Assembly (NCBI GenBank): GCA_013368315.1 | Contig: JAACJM010000186.1 | Location: 62,001 to 126,000 of the forward strand | Source of the DNA: Tetrapyrgos nigripes | Taxonomy: Eukaryota > Basidiomycota > Agaricomycetes > Agaricales > Campanellaceae | Direction of reading: 5' to 3' | DNA length: 64,000 nucleotides | In this document: one piece after another, positions 11,767 to 24,137 of the stretch | How the letters are laid out: each line of letters opens with the position of its first letter | Numbering within the stretch: the first letter of the stretch is position 1 | The notes under the pieces: model-generated | Database searches by the model: none | What the model was told of the DNA's origin: nothing | The model's input: only the letters and a program-made list of their open reading frames with translations | Program-made: the position numbers and the translations under genes

Positions 11767-12686
11767 TCAAGACTTAGACAGTGACGATGACAGATATCGA
11801 TTCCAGTTGTTTGTTGCCAACTTCTGCAAATCCAAGGAAGTGGATGAAAAGTTTCCCTCATCGAAGGTGGGAGCCTCTAGCGAAAGAAGTGCAGGAGCAT
11901 GTTGCCAGATCGACGAAAAAATGCGAGATTGACTGCTTCTTTCAGCCATGCTTCGAAGGATGAAATCCTTCAGATTGGAATACTGGTAATATGTTGACTG
12001 GGAAAGGAATTCATCTGCACGGGACAGTAGATTCCAGCCAAAGCTAAAAGAACATTTTGCCCAGCGATGACCGCATGCGAGGAGAGCTTGCAAAATTGGC
12101 CAAACGCAACTGTCCTCCTCTGGCTCTCCCTCATCATCATCTTCGTTCATAGGCTGAGCACTAATATCAAGTATCAATGCTGCCGACCCCGATTTGATGA
12201 GGTAGAGCTCCAGCAAATGCTCGGCAACAGCGTCAGTCTCTTCGTACACCAGACAGAGTTCGAGATCCGACCAGAGCCTCGGCATCGTGAGAGCTACCTC
12301 TCGTCAGTACGAGCACGTCTGGGAAATGGAAAGCGCTAGTGTTGTGTAATCGAGTTCCGAGTCCTTCATGTGGACCAGAAGACCAGGAGTACAGCACCAT
12401 GAAAATATCTCCCCGAGGATTTCCATTGGCAGTTTGCGCGGTCCCTGGAGTGTTGAAGGCCGTCTCTGTGTCTTTTCAGAGTTGCTAGTGTTTCCGACAG
12501 CCTGTCGATTTCCTCGTCATAACGGCCAAGGTTGCGGTCGGTATCTTGTATCAGGGATTGTGTATGGGATAATTCTGTATCGGAGGGCATGTACATGTTG
12601 CGAAAGTTCTCGTTGGTAACTAGAATTGCGGGCTCGTCGTCTACTTTGAGTTCTGAATGGCAGCGATTGCAGAGAGTTGTGGGCAT
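11767..12686 (-). pseudogene. F-box protein pseudogene (frameshift, nonsense codon, truncated 3' end)
   Basis: Starts MPTTLCNRCHSEL (the CxxC head of this family), followed by an acidic coiled-coil segment ending ETLATLKRHRDGLQHSRDR. One base is missing near 12450; in the next frame the F-box reads KLPMEILGEIFSWCCTPGL. A TGA stands near 12310 where the family has Trp (QTCSY-stop-REVAL), then MPRLWSDLELCLVYEE continues to SRIFSSIWQHAPALLSLE. The frame ends after about 170 further residues, well short of the C-terminal LRR-like region of the 570-residue intact member. Confidence 0.8.
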
Positions 12687-13304
12687 TGCTTCGGGCTTAT
12701 CAGTAAGGCTGGAACAGAATATGACAAGGGTAGCACACACTGAAGACACTATTGAAGCTCGGTGCACTGTGAAAGCCACGACAATTTCGTCCGTCAAGCG
12801 TAAGTAGTTGAAGTTCAGCTTGCTGTAGTACTTCATAGATCCAACATGGATCTATCATATCAGTATTGCTAGAAGACAGTCTAACAGAACTGGTACATAC
12901 CAGGTATCAGAGGATGCGACAAGGATGCAATGGAGGGTGATGGTTGAGGTAGAAGACGCGTTTGACTCAGCAGACATTTGCTTGACGCATCCCTACTTTC
13001 AGGTAGTGATGTTGTGGCAAGTTCTCAGATAGATTGCTAAAAAGGTATTGAGTAGTAGAATTATCTGTAATGTACAATAACAAAGCTACTGAAAGCTAAT
13101 AGCAGATGTCCAAGTAGAAATAAAAGTTCGACAAGAAACCCAGAAAGTACAGCCCAGAAGCACAACTGCAGTGCTATAACCTCCGCACACGAGATGAAAG
13201 CGTCAAGTCCTCGACCTAAGCTCTACTAACCCATCAAAGCGCAAATGATGTCACTCAGCTGAGGGAGAAGGCAGACCGAAACTGCCGACCGTGATTCTGA
13301 GTCG
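12687..13304. other. Intergenic between two F-box loci
   Basis: No gene seen. It probably holds the promoter and 5' UTR of the minus-strand pseudogene ending at 12686. A trace of the deleted C-terminus of the next F-box gene (a VCLLPQL-like reading) survives near 13270-13300. Confidence 0.4.
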
Positions 13305-14558
13305 TCAACACGTTAGTGTCGGCTTCAGGAGTTCCAGCAATTCTTGCTGGTAAGCACCAAGCTGCCCCCCGAGACTCAACTCCTGTAAACGACAGCCTGA
13401 GCGCTGGAGCATTCCCTTCAAGCAGCCGAAAACCTCTTGGTCCGTATCGAAATCACCGACAGCGAGATCGAAGTCGAGAAGGGTCGGTAATGTGAGTGAA
13501 GATAAAACTGTCACAAAACTCGTCAAATCTTCGATGTATAAATACAACGACCGAAGTCTCGAATGAAAGAGTTCAGTAGAGAAAGCTACGTCAAGCTCCT
13601 CAGCGACGTGCGTCGTCAGGTGCTGCAACGCAGGGAAGTTGCATAATATGTGGAGAAGATGGACGGGTCTAACCCAAATGTCAATTGTGAGGCTTTGCAG
13701 ACAATGTGACGTGAAAGGAAATGTCCTTTTGCAAAAGCAATCCAGGTACAAGGTTCGGAGAATAGGTGCGTGTTTCCATATCTGTGAAAACACAGTACCT
13801 AGACTATCGGGTTGCCCTGAGCTGCTGATGTTTAGGTATTCCAGAGTAGGGTAGCTGCCAGTGTTTGCAAGATGTTTGGTCGTGTGGGGGAATAATTCGG
13901 CGTCAAAACGAAAACTGGCTGTCTTCCAACGGTTTCCATTATCGAACAACGACTGCAGAATAGGCCAAAAAAAGCGACCCTTATCCCGACCGTTACCACA
14001 AGCAGAGACATCCAGATTCAAAGGTGCTGTTTTCGATCGGAGAAGGTAACAGTCCAGCCAACGCTTCGTGGAGGGGTCACGCAGGTCGTATACTAGTTCG
14101 AGTTGTATATCAGACCAGAGCCTGGGAATATCTAGGGCTATCCGGCGCCATAAGGTGCATGTCTGGGATATGTCCATGGCAGGGGCAACAGCGATGACTT
14201 CGCCAGTAAAATCGTCCTGGATATCTTGATGAACAAAAAGACCTGGTAGGCAACACCAACGGAAAATCTCGGTCCAAATTTCCACCGGGGTGTTCTGCAT
14301 GGGTCCTGCGAGTGCCCCAAAATGGTCCCTATCTCTTTGACTGTTCAGCATCCCGAGAGTTTTGGGCGGTCTGAATATTTTTGCGTCATGAAAAAGGGTG
14401 TCCTGATCGACAGATTTTACGACGGATTTCTGCGTATGAGATATTTTCGAATCAGAGAGGGAGGGGGTGGATGATTGTTGGCTGACTGGGGCAGGCCTTT
14501 CTTCTGCGACCCGTTCTGCTTGACAGTGATTGTTATTGTTAGAAATCGCGGAAGGCAT
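13305..14558 (-). CDS. F-box protein, C-terminally truncated
   Basis: Single open frame of 417 residues, likely an SCF adaptor variant. A Ser/Gln-rich N-terminus replaces the CxxC head of its relatives. The F-box is MQNTPVEIWTEIFRWCCLPGL near residues 87-107, followed by the family signature SQTCTLWRRIALDIPRLWSDI. LRR-like segments follow (SLFDNGNRWKTASFRFD, QIWKHAPILRTLYL, FPALQHLTTHV). The frame stops at ELLKPTLTC, where the intact 570-residue relative continues with about 150 more residues. A VCLLPQL-like trace of that lost part follows downstream in another frame, so a deletion plus frameshift has removed the tail. It may still make a stable protein. Confidence 0.65.
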   Translation of the reverse strand: MPSAISNNNNHCQAERVAEERPAPVSQQSSTPSLSDSKISHTQKSVVKSVDQDTLFHDAKIFRPPKTLGMLNSQRDRDHFGALAGPMQNTPVEIWTEIFRWCCLPGLFVHQDIQDDFTGEVIAVAPAMDISQTCTLWRRIALDIPRLWSDIQLELVYDLRDPSTKRWLDCYLLRSKTAPLNLDVSACGNGRDKGRFFWPILQSLFDNGNRWKTASFRFDAELFPHTTKHLANTGSYPTLEYLNISSSGQPDSLGTVFSQIWKHAPILRTLYLDCFCKRTFPFTSHCLQSLTIDIWVRPVHLLHILCNFPALQHLTTHVAEELDVAFSTELFHSRLRSLYLYIEDLTSFVTVLSSLTLPTLLDFDLAVGDFDTDQEVFGCLKGMLQRSGCRLQELSLGGQLGAYQQELLELLKPTLTC

Positions 14559-16438
14559 TCCTTGTTGTATGTCAGTACCATGTCAAATGATGGGAACAAT
14601 TTGGTGCATACCGTAAGCTACAAGGGCTTGTTGGCCTTGGAACAAAAGTAATTGTTATGGTTGTGGTTGCGGTTCAAGATGAAGTTGAAGTTACCAAACG
14701 CGGAACCATGAAGAACAATAGTGCACATGACTTTAACCCGTAAACTACTTGAACACATTCTCTCCTAACTAGGCCACAAATCTGGTCCTATAACACAAGG
14801 AATAGTCCGGACTCTAGGCTATTCGCGTCTACCAATGCAGCGCTGTCAATGCCACCACGAATGATTCAGACCGAGCGACCTTTGGGACCCATGGGAGGTA
14901 GACGCTGCATTCCCGGACGGACGGTGAAGTCCAAAAGTTCCGCATACGTGGGAGGGTGACTGAGACTGGTTTTTTGACGAGTAATAACGGAGCACCGAAA
15001 GTGGAGGTGAGTGTTAATCAAGCTTGACCGAAAAGCAGCTCATCTTCATCGCTTTTCATGTCCTTCAAGATCTCAGAGTTATCAGTTTGGCTACAATCAA
15101 AAAGGCATCAGCGATGCACTCGACGCTGATTGCTCAGCAAGACGAGACGAACAAAAATACTCACATCTTCATATGCACCAGCCTCTATCCCACTGCCAAG
15201 ACACAGTACCCCAAACCTCTGTACTCGCGTAAGAGTCTCCTTGATCTTCGCCGTAGGATGAATTACAATACCACCATCACTACCCTCATGTTTGACACGC
15301 AAAAATTGCGACGATGATAATTAAGGGCTCCTTCTTTGACTGCGCTGTCAGATATGGACCAGGCCAGCGCATGGAGTGAAGATACGACGGTTGAAGGCGG
15401 ATTTTAGGGTCACGGAAGTTGGTGTGAGTGAGACTCCATTAAGAGCAGAAGGAGACGAATGGATAGTCAGGAGTGTTGGTCTACACAGAGAAGCATGTCC
15501 AATTTCCATTACAGAAGTGGTAGAGATGGAAATATCATTGAAACATTACTCCCCCTGTACGCTTCCATCTCCAGAACGTCCCTTGGGTCGATGCACATAT
15601 AGACAACGAGAACTGAAATCCAGAAATCCCTCCAGAAAACAAAGCTACAAGGGCTTTTATTGAGATCCTGCACATTATAAACGAAATCAACCACTCACTT
15701 TCAATTCGTTATGTCAGGCGAGGAATGTCTTCCAGTGCGAGTGCTACGCATCTGTTCTTGAAGGTGATGGAATGGGTGGTTGCTTTCTGTGCCTTGCAAC
15801 AGCTGGCTCATTTTTTAATTTTCCATATCGCACGGATCCACTACGGTATGTGAGTATGCCCGGAGTCAAGGTACGCTCCAGATTGCGATGAGTTTGCGAA
15901 AGAAGGCAGTGGTTTGCGAAAATGTTGTCGTTGCGGATACCATCATCTCTTGGTCCAAAGTCGGTAATAGACTCCTCCTCCTCCTCCTCCTCCGATGCAG
16001 TTCTGGAAGTACGTTGACCGAAACGCGGCACGATGGTTTGAGACAAAGCATATCATTGAAAAATAGGGATACATACCTTGACTAGACCGAGACTATAACC
16101 CGAAACCAACGCTTCAAGAATCAAAGTACTGGCTTCCATCGCTAAACTTCGTGCTGGCGGCCAATCTCCAAGAAACGGAAGCGACAATGTACAAGCTGAG
16201 CGAGCCGGTGATGCAGATAGTGTGGTAGGGTTGCGTGCCCCTCTCGTCGACCGATCTTTTGGTAGGTGGGAGTTCGTGATCGGTTGAAGTCCTCCCACGT
16301 AGTAGCTATAGATTTCGATGTCTCAAGACTTCTATTCGCAACAAAGCTACTTACATCTCACGGATAGCACGAAGTACAAAGTATAGCGACAGGTACAAAA
16401 CATAGACAGAACATGACGAGTACCAGAAAATACAAGGT
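14559..16438. other. Large intergenic region, nothing assigned
   Basis: Several open stretches of 60-100 codons occur on both strands around 15.0-16.3 kb, but none shows a domain or a consistent exon chain. A (CTC)n microsatellite lies near 15970-15990. Splice-like sites near 16075 leave room for an unrecognised minus-strand gene. Confidence 0.35.
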
Positions 16439-18374
16439 TCATAATTTGAACGGACAAGGAAAAACAAACTCCACTCTGCTGTTACGTCCACCACGAAACA
16501 TCGCATGAACAACTACTTCAAAGCCGGCTCGTTGCATGTCCTTGACCTTTGAGGCATGTGCCATGTTATCCACTGTGCATGGGCAGTCCTCTGGATGCCC
16601 CTGGTCCCGTAACTCGCGGCATGAAACTTTCATTAAATTGTCGGTACGTGTGGTATACTCTTCAGCTGTGACGGATATGAAAGCACAATCAAGGGTGTCG
16701 TCAGATCTGCAATAGTCCACAATCAAAACAGAGGTGTCTGTGGTTCCGTTCTCCTGCCGCGCCTGCTGCAGACTGCGTTGAATCATCAACTCGGAGTCCC
16801 AATGCAAACGAATATGCCTGAGAGCAAACCACTCCATGAACTGAAGGTCAACATCGGTGAGGGTGTATTTGACAAGTCCTATTCCTGGCAAAATCCACTG
16901 GTTAGTTAGCGTCGAACCAGTTATTAGGTTGTATGCACGTACCTTGGCATACTTCCTCGCATTTTTTGCGATGATTGTTAACCTGCCAATCGCGCCTCTG
17001 GCATCTTCTGGGGCAATAGATAGTTGCCTGGCATCTAGAGCATTGCTGGTAGCGGAATTTGCATCCTGTCCGGATTCCTCTTTGCGTGCACTAGAGTAAA
17101 AGATGGGGTGAGAGAGATCGCTAGTGGAGTTGTCGACGACGTACCTCCGGGTTAGCACAAATGATCAACCCTTCGCTCTCAAATTCGTCTCGAAGTTCTT
17201 TGATCTCTGAAGCATATGTAGAGATTTTATCAAAAGCTTTCTTCAGAGGACAGCTTTCAGGCTGAGAGTGCAGGCCTTGTGCCAAGGATGGGTCACGGGC
17301 TATTTCCTTCAAAGTCTGCAGGACGGGATCGAGGACTCGATGGTAGCAAAAGTAGGTCCCCAAAGGCAAGAAAAGATTAGCCAACCACTGCGCCAGAGTT
17401 GGGGAGGCCCGGGCATCCTTTCCACTGCCTGCTTCTTCGTAGGCAATAATTTCGACGGCCTGCAAGACTGAGCGGAGTAATCCTTGACGAAGCAACGGGG
17501 CTGTAGCTGAAGGCCCGTGGTATTTGGAAGAGTAGTAGAAAGTCAGACAGATGTACTTCAGATATTGGACAGAAAAACCCGCTGCCAGTCGTCCGCGTCT
17601 GAGAAAGTTATGGGGATTGGTGAGGAACTTGAAAGCCCAAGAAAGGCAAGTCAACGTTTCGCGCGTGATAAAAAGGTGCAGCAGTTGCGTTGGTGAGTCC
17701 TGTGAGAAAAAGAGAGGTATCCTGAAGGCATACTCCAAACAAAGTAATGTGATCTGGTCCTGGCTTCGCAGTTGTTTGTAGATGTATGAACGAAGCCGCC
17801 ACATGAAATTTGGCGCTAGATCGACACACTCCCAGTTGCGGATGAAAAGAGCCTTGTCGAGGAGGCAAGCGGTCACGGTCACATCCAACGAACGGAACAT
17901 CAAAGAGAGCGAGGAATGATCTTCGTCCATAAGTTGATGCCAGACTGAAAGGATCAAAGGGAATAATTCCGGGGTCTCCTCCATCAACGCGAGACATGGT
18001 GGTTTGTCCCGCTGAGTAGCCGGTTCAGTAAAGCGAAAGAAGGTGATTGCATCGTGAAAGAGCTGGAGAAGTCGATCTCGGAAAGCTATGCCCTCTGTCG
18101 TCGGAGGTTTGCCTTCCAGGATGAAATGCGTGAGCATGGTTGAAACATGAACCCATATGAGGGGCCAATTCCTTGTATATTCCGCAAGGACGGCTCGCTT
18201 TTGACTGTCAGTCAAGGTAGCATCCCTTAGATGATTTGAGAGTACATCCAGATAGCGCAAAGAACGCTCTAGGTGGGAAGAAGGGCAGGATGGGTCAATG
18301 AAAGAGGGCGGGGGAATGCGAAAGTGTCTGTAAGCACCGGCAACTAGGGCTGCTGTCCGGGCAGATACGGGCAT
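16439..18374 (-). CDS. MYND-type zinc-finger protein
   Basis: Three exons: 18374-17145, 17090-16943 and 16884-16439, phases 0 then 1, giving 607 residues. The first exon is a helical, Leu-rich region of about 410 residues seen in many Agaricomycete MYND proteins. The MYND finger is assembled across the first splice: ICANPEC, then CSRCQATIYCPRRCQRRDW and NHRKKC, with all expected Cys and His present. MYND fingers bind proline-rich peptides in partner proteins. The C-terminal exon (about 150 residues, ending FVFPCPFKL) is shared with the decayed neighbour at 19.2-20.9 kb. Partner and role are unknown. The ATG follows a GTG in the same frame and gives the first plausible start. Confidence 0.82.
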
Positions 18375-19235
18375 GGCGCGCACTGGATAATGAAGAATGA
18401 GGAAGTTTGATCATACCAACCAGAAAGGACAACGAACCCGAATAGCGTGTACGACCTCAGCAGACCAAATACAAAGTCTACCAGCTTGAAAACATTAGCA
18501 ATGAAGATGACTTGGGACCAGCGATGTAGAAAGCCTGCACACTTTGACAATATCGTTTCAAAACAGTCTTTTCCAGCAACCTCTTCGAGCTTTTACCGCG
18601 ACTATCGAGGGATTACCGAGTATACTGCTTAAGGATCGCGTTTAGAGAGGTGGTAGTGAGTGTTGGGGTACAAGAAGGCGATTTCATTCAAACTCTTTAT
18701 AAACGTTGAACACCATTTCCAATTCCCTTTTTGGCCCGATTGGTTTCCTATTTATGTAAGAAAAATGTTTGCAGTTGTTTAACTGGCTCCTCTTCCTCTG
18801 CCAGCCTCTGCCGCCTTCCCATGAAGCCGGAGCGAAGCGACACGTTTGTGGTTGTAAACAAACATGGTTTCATTGCACGAGTAGTATACCTCAAGTTGAC
18901 CTCAAGACTTCATATTTGCTTCGTACAAAATGTATACATCGTGGCACGGTGGTTTGCTCGTTTCAAAATCTGAGAGCAATACATAGAACTTTTAACTGGA
19001 CCTTCGGCCTAGTTCCATAAGTAGGAGAGTAACTCGAATACATAGCTCTTCCGGAGGATATACTAGCTTACTTCCTTATCAATTACACGGGGTATGGATA
19101 CATATCGCTACTGGACGGAACTGATAAGATGGCTAGATACTAAAATGCAAGGGTACATGCGCAAAAAATGAATGACCGTGTTAGATACAGTCTCTCACAA
19201 CAGTAGAGCGAGAACGGTAAGAGAGGCTTGGAATG
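18375..19235. other. Intergenic between the two MYND genes
   Basis: No gene or repeat recognised. By position it holds the promoter of the intact MYND gene and the 3' flank of the decayed copy. Confidence 0.4.
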
Positions 19236-20869
19236 TCATGAGATTTCAAACGGACAAGGAAAGATGAGCAGCACATCCCTGCCCGGTTCACCATGAAAGA
19301 CTGCTTGGACAACGACTTCGTGCCCGGCTGATTGCAAGCCTTTAACCAATACTGCACAGTGACAAGGCTCTCCCTCTCCCTCCTCTCCACACTTCTGTCT
19401 GTTATAGTTCTCAAAGGTCAGAGTGGAAAGGTGGGGATCCTGATTCTTGCCAAGGCTGCGGAAATCCATGTAAACGATATGCATGGTCGTTTTTCCTTTC
19501 TGCTCTTGTACGAGGGAGGTGATGGTTTCCCGATGGATATGACTTCGATGGACAGCATACCATTCCATGAATTGCCGGTCAACGTTTGTAAGGATAGCTT
19601 CGACACCTAGCATACCTGTCAGTGTCAGATACGACACTCGAGGAGCCATCCGCACTACAGAGTTGCTCACATCTGACCCGATGATTAGTCTTCCAGTCCC
19701 GCCTTTGGCACTTTTCGGAACAATATGTCGTTACTCGGCATCTTGAGCACTGTCTGTGACGAATTTTGCGACTGGTGAGCACTCCTTTACGCAGGCACTG
19801 AAGTCTTCGTCAGATAGCTGGTGGTGAGGACTACTAGCGACATACCTCAGGATTGGCGCAAATGATCATTCCTTCAACATTCTCGAATTCCTCCCTGAAC
19901 TCTTTGATCTTGATTGCATGAGCCTTGACCATGTTCAGACCATCGCCTCCCGGTACTTGGGTCGAAGGTCAGATGAAGCATTTTCGACGTATGCTGGAAA
20001 GGTCGGTAGTCAGGCATATCCTGCTTCAGCGAATGCAGAACGGGGTCCAATATTCGATGATAGTAAAGCCCGCCAGATATAACCGTGAGGAAGTCGACGA
20101 AGGTGATCCTGGCAAATTTACGAGGACCAGGCAAGTCAAGATTTCGTCGGAGAGGAATCGAAGGCGTAGATTATAGCTGGGGGCTTCCTTTATGAGGAGT
20201 GAAAGCGTTCTGATGACGCCTCTCAAGCAGTGCAATGTGCTCTCTGCTCTTTGGCCTATTTCGGCGTAGATAAAGGAGAGTAGTAGGCGGCTAATGACGC
20301 CTGGGGTGCAAGCGAGGAGTATGGAACTGTTAAGGAACAGAGCCTTGTCTTGCCAGGACGCGCATGCACTCATCGACCAAATGAAGCGACGAAGGCAGCA
20401 AGGAATGGTCTGTATCCATGGTGACGGCCGACACCGCAAGGACGAAGGAAAGTAGATCGGGGCTCTTCTGCATCAACGGAAGACACGGTTTGACCGCGTC
20501 CCACTGGGGAGATGGTTCAGTGAGACTATTGAAAGTGATGATTTCATAGAAAAGATGAAGGAGTGCATCCCGGAAAGCCATCCCTTCCACCGTCGAAGGC
20601 TCGCCTCTCAAAACGAAATGACTGAGCATGTTTGATATATGAGCCCATATGAATGGCCATTGCTTCGTATATTCCGCGAGCGATTCGCGCCTTTGGCCTT
20701 TGGTCAGGGCGTCGTCCCTTATATGCTTCGGAAGTACGCCCAGGAAGAGCAGAGCATGTTGCTGGTGGGGAGAAGGGGAGGAAGGATTGATTGAAGAAGG
20801 TAATGGGCTCCGGAAATGGGTATGCTGCAGTGACATTGTACTTTTGGGTTTACGATGAGATTCGCGCAT
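19236..20869 (-). pseudogene. Decayed tandem copy of the MYND zinc-finger gene
   Basis: Colinear with the intact gene next door: the N-terminal region (SLAEYTKQWPFIWAHISNML parallels VLAEYTRNWPLIWVHVSTML), the finger (ICANPEC, then RQCSRCRVTTYCSEKCQRRDW, NHRVRC) and the C-terminal exon ending LLIFPCPFEIS. Lesions: a single-base frame change near 20350, loss of roughly 90 residues after LTCL near 20130, and another frame change near 19950. The finger itself is intact. It is probably a pseudogene, though an internal start could leave a short finger protein. Confidence 0.7.
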
Positions 20870-21952
20870 GTTGAACCAATGGAGAGCTCTGAGTAAAACT
20901 GATTAAGGATTGCACTTGGATCCCCGACTCCGATAGGAGGAGGGACTGCAAGTTTGAAAAAAATGTCTGAGTCGATCGGTATGCAATAAGGAAACAGTTT
21001 CTCACAATCAAGGTCAGCGGATTAACACGTCATTACGAGTATGATCACTACGTTTCTTGATACTCCAACTCCAAGATGCTGTCCTCTTTACTGTCCGTGT
21101 CCCGTAGTCCACCGTTCGTTCTTGATTTGTGCACTGAACGACTCGTTTTTTCTACTCTCCGAATTCAAACATTCCGAATTACTGGATGCTTGCATTGCGT
21201 TACATGGCGGTTGTAACAATAACTTCTCTCGCATGTCTCGCAAGGCTTTGGCCGCTCTCATCGTCATCAAATTTCGTTTCATTGCCACTATGGAAGATGA
21301 AGACACTGAACATCTGTGTTCCCGTATTCTCAAGTCTCTACAAGATGTCGTTGGCCCTTTTTCCTTCTTCGCTTGGGGGCAGATTCGTTTACGCCGGTCC
21401 ACACCGCTGTCCGATTTAGGCCACAAGTCTGCAACGTGTCCTGACGCGGACAGGGGACTCAGAGAGGGAAGGGGGAATAAAAATTTTATTTGCTCATTTT
21501 AAAACCTCTTCCTGAGGTTCAAAGGTTCCTCCAATGTAAATAAGAAGACGAAATTTTGAGAATGATGGAATGGCTATTAATGGGAGTCGGGGACGCCGCG
21601 AACGCGGCCTTAAGAATGAAATAGGAGAGTAAACCAACAAACTCAGCCAAGCTGTAGTGCTTTTTGCAATAGCAAACTTTTCGTGCCAGACGGGAGAGAG
21701 AGGGAGGCTTTAACGATGTAGATGAGTATGTCATCTTTCGGGTGTGTATTGTGCATCAGATTTTACGGTCGTCCGTGTCTTCTGTCTATCCTGAACCTCA
21801 ATTGTCTCTTCTCCTTCCATTTATTCCTCATCCTCGACTTTTCCTTCCTCTTGTCTTCATGTTTGACGCTGGCCTCTAACGGCGACCTCCTCCGTACCAA
21901 ACAAAAGTGCCAAGGTTCCGAATATGGTCAACTCGTCCAGAGAATTATGTAT
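20870..21952. other. Intergenic with one unassigned open frame
   Basis: An uninterrupted plus-strand frame at 21041-21502 (153 codons) contains SRMSRKALAALIVIKF and MEDEDTEHLCSRILKSL but matches nothing I know. A CCGCGAACGCGG hairpin lies near 21596. I see no other structure. Confidence 0.3.
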
Positions 21953-23498
21953 TTATTTGTTCAGTTCCTCATATAACGCCTTCTCGAATTGGTTGACAGT
22001 CTTTCCAGTGTCGCCAGGAGGGAACATCTGAGTCGCGAAGAACCCAGTCAGTTGACTGTAGGGGTCAATCAACTAAACAAGTGATGTCAATGACCTCGTC
22101 ATGGAGAAGAACAATCAAACTTACCCAAACCAAGTTGGGCATCCCACCCCACCAAATCGTTCCCTTCTTCCTCATTCCTTCAACAGTATCCATCATTAAC
22201 ATACCACCTAGTCCCCAGTTGACCTGCGTCCCTAGAGGGAGTCCTATCAATTGAAGATGCAAGCTACCAGGCTGCGTAATTGGGTCATTAGCAACTGACA
22301 ATCTCTCTATGACTTTGAATGATTCGATACCGCTAGCATCTTGTCCATAAGTTCATTGGACTCCATGATATATTTGTTGTCTTCGAGTTGTGGCATGAAC
22401 ATCATGTCTCTTGTCTCCTTCTTCAGCAGGACCTCATCATTGCGCATCAAGGATTCCAGCATTCTGAAATAATCCAAAGGCTTCATGTAAAGCCCTGCAC
22501 CTCCACTGTCATATTCACCAGTGCTGTCACCCAATCCAGGAATTGGAAGTGGGATTTTCTCAATTGTTTTCAAAGACCCGTCAGGTTGTCGGACTTGCAT
22601 CTCAACTCGCGAGTGTTTCTTGAAATCATCGTTTTGCGGATGAAAGGTCCAGGCTTTCTCGTCCAGGCCGAGAGGTCCCCAGATGTGTTTGGCGAAATAT
22701 TCTCCAAGACTAGTGCATCCGCTAATTCTCTCGACGACCGTGCCAGCCCAATCAATACTGAAACCATAAAACCATCCTTCTCCGGGTTCAAATAGCAATG
22801 GAAGCAGACTGTGATCTTGCTACAAATGTGGTTCAGGCCATGAGCTCAGGAATGTTATCACGAGTAATAAAAACCAACTCAACTAGAGATTTGCCTTCGG
22901 GAACAATTTTCATGTAATTCACGTACTGCTCCAACAACGGACTCGTCATGATACCATACCCCATTCCGCTCGAATGCGTCAATAAATGTCTGTCGTTAAT
23001 CAGTGAGGAAAGTCTGGGCGAGTTGAACCTGAAAAGACTCGGGGAACATGCCTCAAAGTCATCTCCTTCACGGAAGGTCTCAAGATCGGCTTTCCCGTTC
23101 CCTCTTCAAAACCTGTCAGAATTTGTCGGTCCTTCCACTCAGGTAAAACACGAGTAATATCTTCATCCAAATCAACCAGCCCTTTCTCTACCAATTGCAT
23201 CGCAGCAACCGTGGTCGGCAGCTTGGTACAAGACGCGATCCACATTGTGCTGTCGAAATCGATGGGAAGTGAATCGTGTTTGGTCGAGAGGAACCCGTAA
23301 TGTTCCTTGATGTCGATAGTACCTAGGTAGCAAATTCAGTATCAGTATCGAGCACAGGTAACACTACTTGGAGTCCAATGATAAGAGGATGTACGCACCA
23401 GATGCATTCTTCGCCATAATTACGACTGGAGGCATGGTTTGCTTCGTCCTGTCAGATACGCCCGTCGCATCGCGGAGTGTTTGTCTCAACACGTCCAT
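21953..23498 (-). CDS. Serine hydrolase of the class C beta-lactamase / LovD transesterase family
   Basis: Fungal members act as esterases or acyltransferases rather than antibiotic hydrolases; no signal peptide is seen. Exons read: 23498-23399, 23322-23052, 22989 to about 22875, 22819 to about 22323, about 22254 to 22125, and the last to 21953. The nucleophile motif S-x-x-K is in MWIASCTKLPTT; THSSGMGYG and the conserved GWFYGFSIDWAG (the Tyr motif) follow; the third motif is IWWGGMPN. The C-terminus FFATQMFPPGDTG matches family proteins. The intron 23051-22990 starts with GC instead of GT; frame and the RHLLTHSSG motif support it. Substrate unknown. Confidence 0.85.
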
Positions 23499-24137
23499 CG
23501 TTTCTTGCTGCCTGTTTCTGTCAAGGTCTGAGGGTTTTCTGTGTCAAGATCTGCGCGCGATAAGGGGTGCTAACTGCCCGTCTTGTTGTCGTCCTGTGTG
23601 ATTTCAGTTGGTCTGCAGACCGGTCTTTATAAGTAGAAGTGGGCATCCCATGAGTCATGAGAAGTTGCATATTCAAGTCATCCCTTCTTTGTCAATGTCA
23701 GTTCTCTAGCTCCTCGGTCCCGGGTTTCAAACCAGCAAGTCCTGCGGCAGACATCAACGGCAATTTGCGTCGTACTCGCAGCAGGAGGGGAGCTGAGGGG
23801 AGTTCAGAAAAAAGTGCTGCCAATGTCAGGGTTAACCACAGCCTCGGCCCTCTATACAACACACTTTGTTCCGGCGTTGTTTCTGTGAGGTAGAACTTTC
23901 CGAGATCCACCAGCCTGCCTCCGGCAGCTCCTCAAAGGCAGGCTGGTTACGAGCCTAATATTGTGGCCTTTAGCGTGCACAAACTACCGCGAGTGAAGAA
24001 AGATCATGTTTTTTAAAAATTTCCAATTGCTTGTAACGGGTCTCTAGTTACCGGGTAATCGGTGCTTTCATATGAGTATTTTGCAAGGTAGTGATACATA
24101 CAACACATAGAGGTTTTGAGATCCCAAACACAATTCA
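23499..24137. other. Intergenic, no gene recognised
   Basis: Promoter region of the hydrolase and 3' flank of the small membrane-protein gene. A short inverted pair lies near 23911-23947 (CAGCCTGCC / GGCAGGCTG), a possible terminator-like hairpin. Confidence 0.4.

Noticed and set aside
15744..16046. Acidic 100-codon minus-strand frame with a Glu run
   Set aside because: The Glu run is a (CTC)n microsatellite; I could not join it to neighbouring exons.
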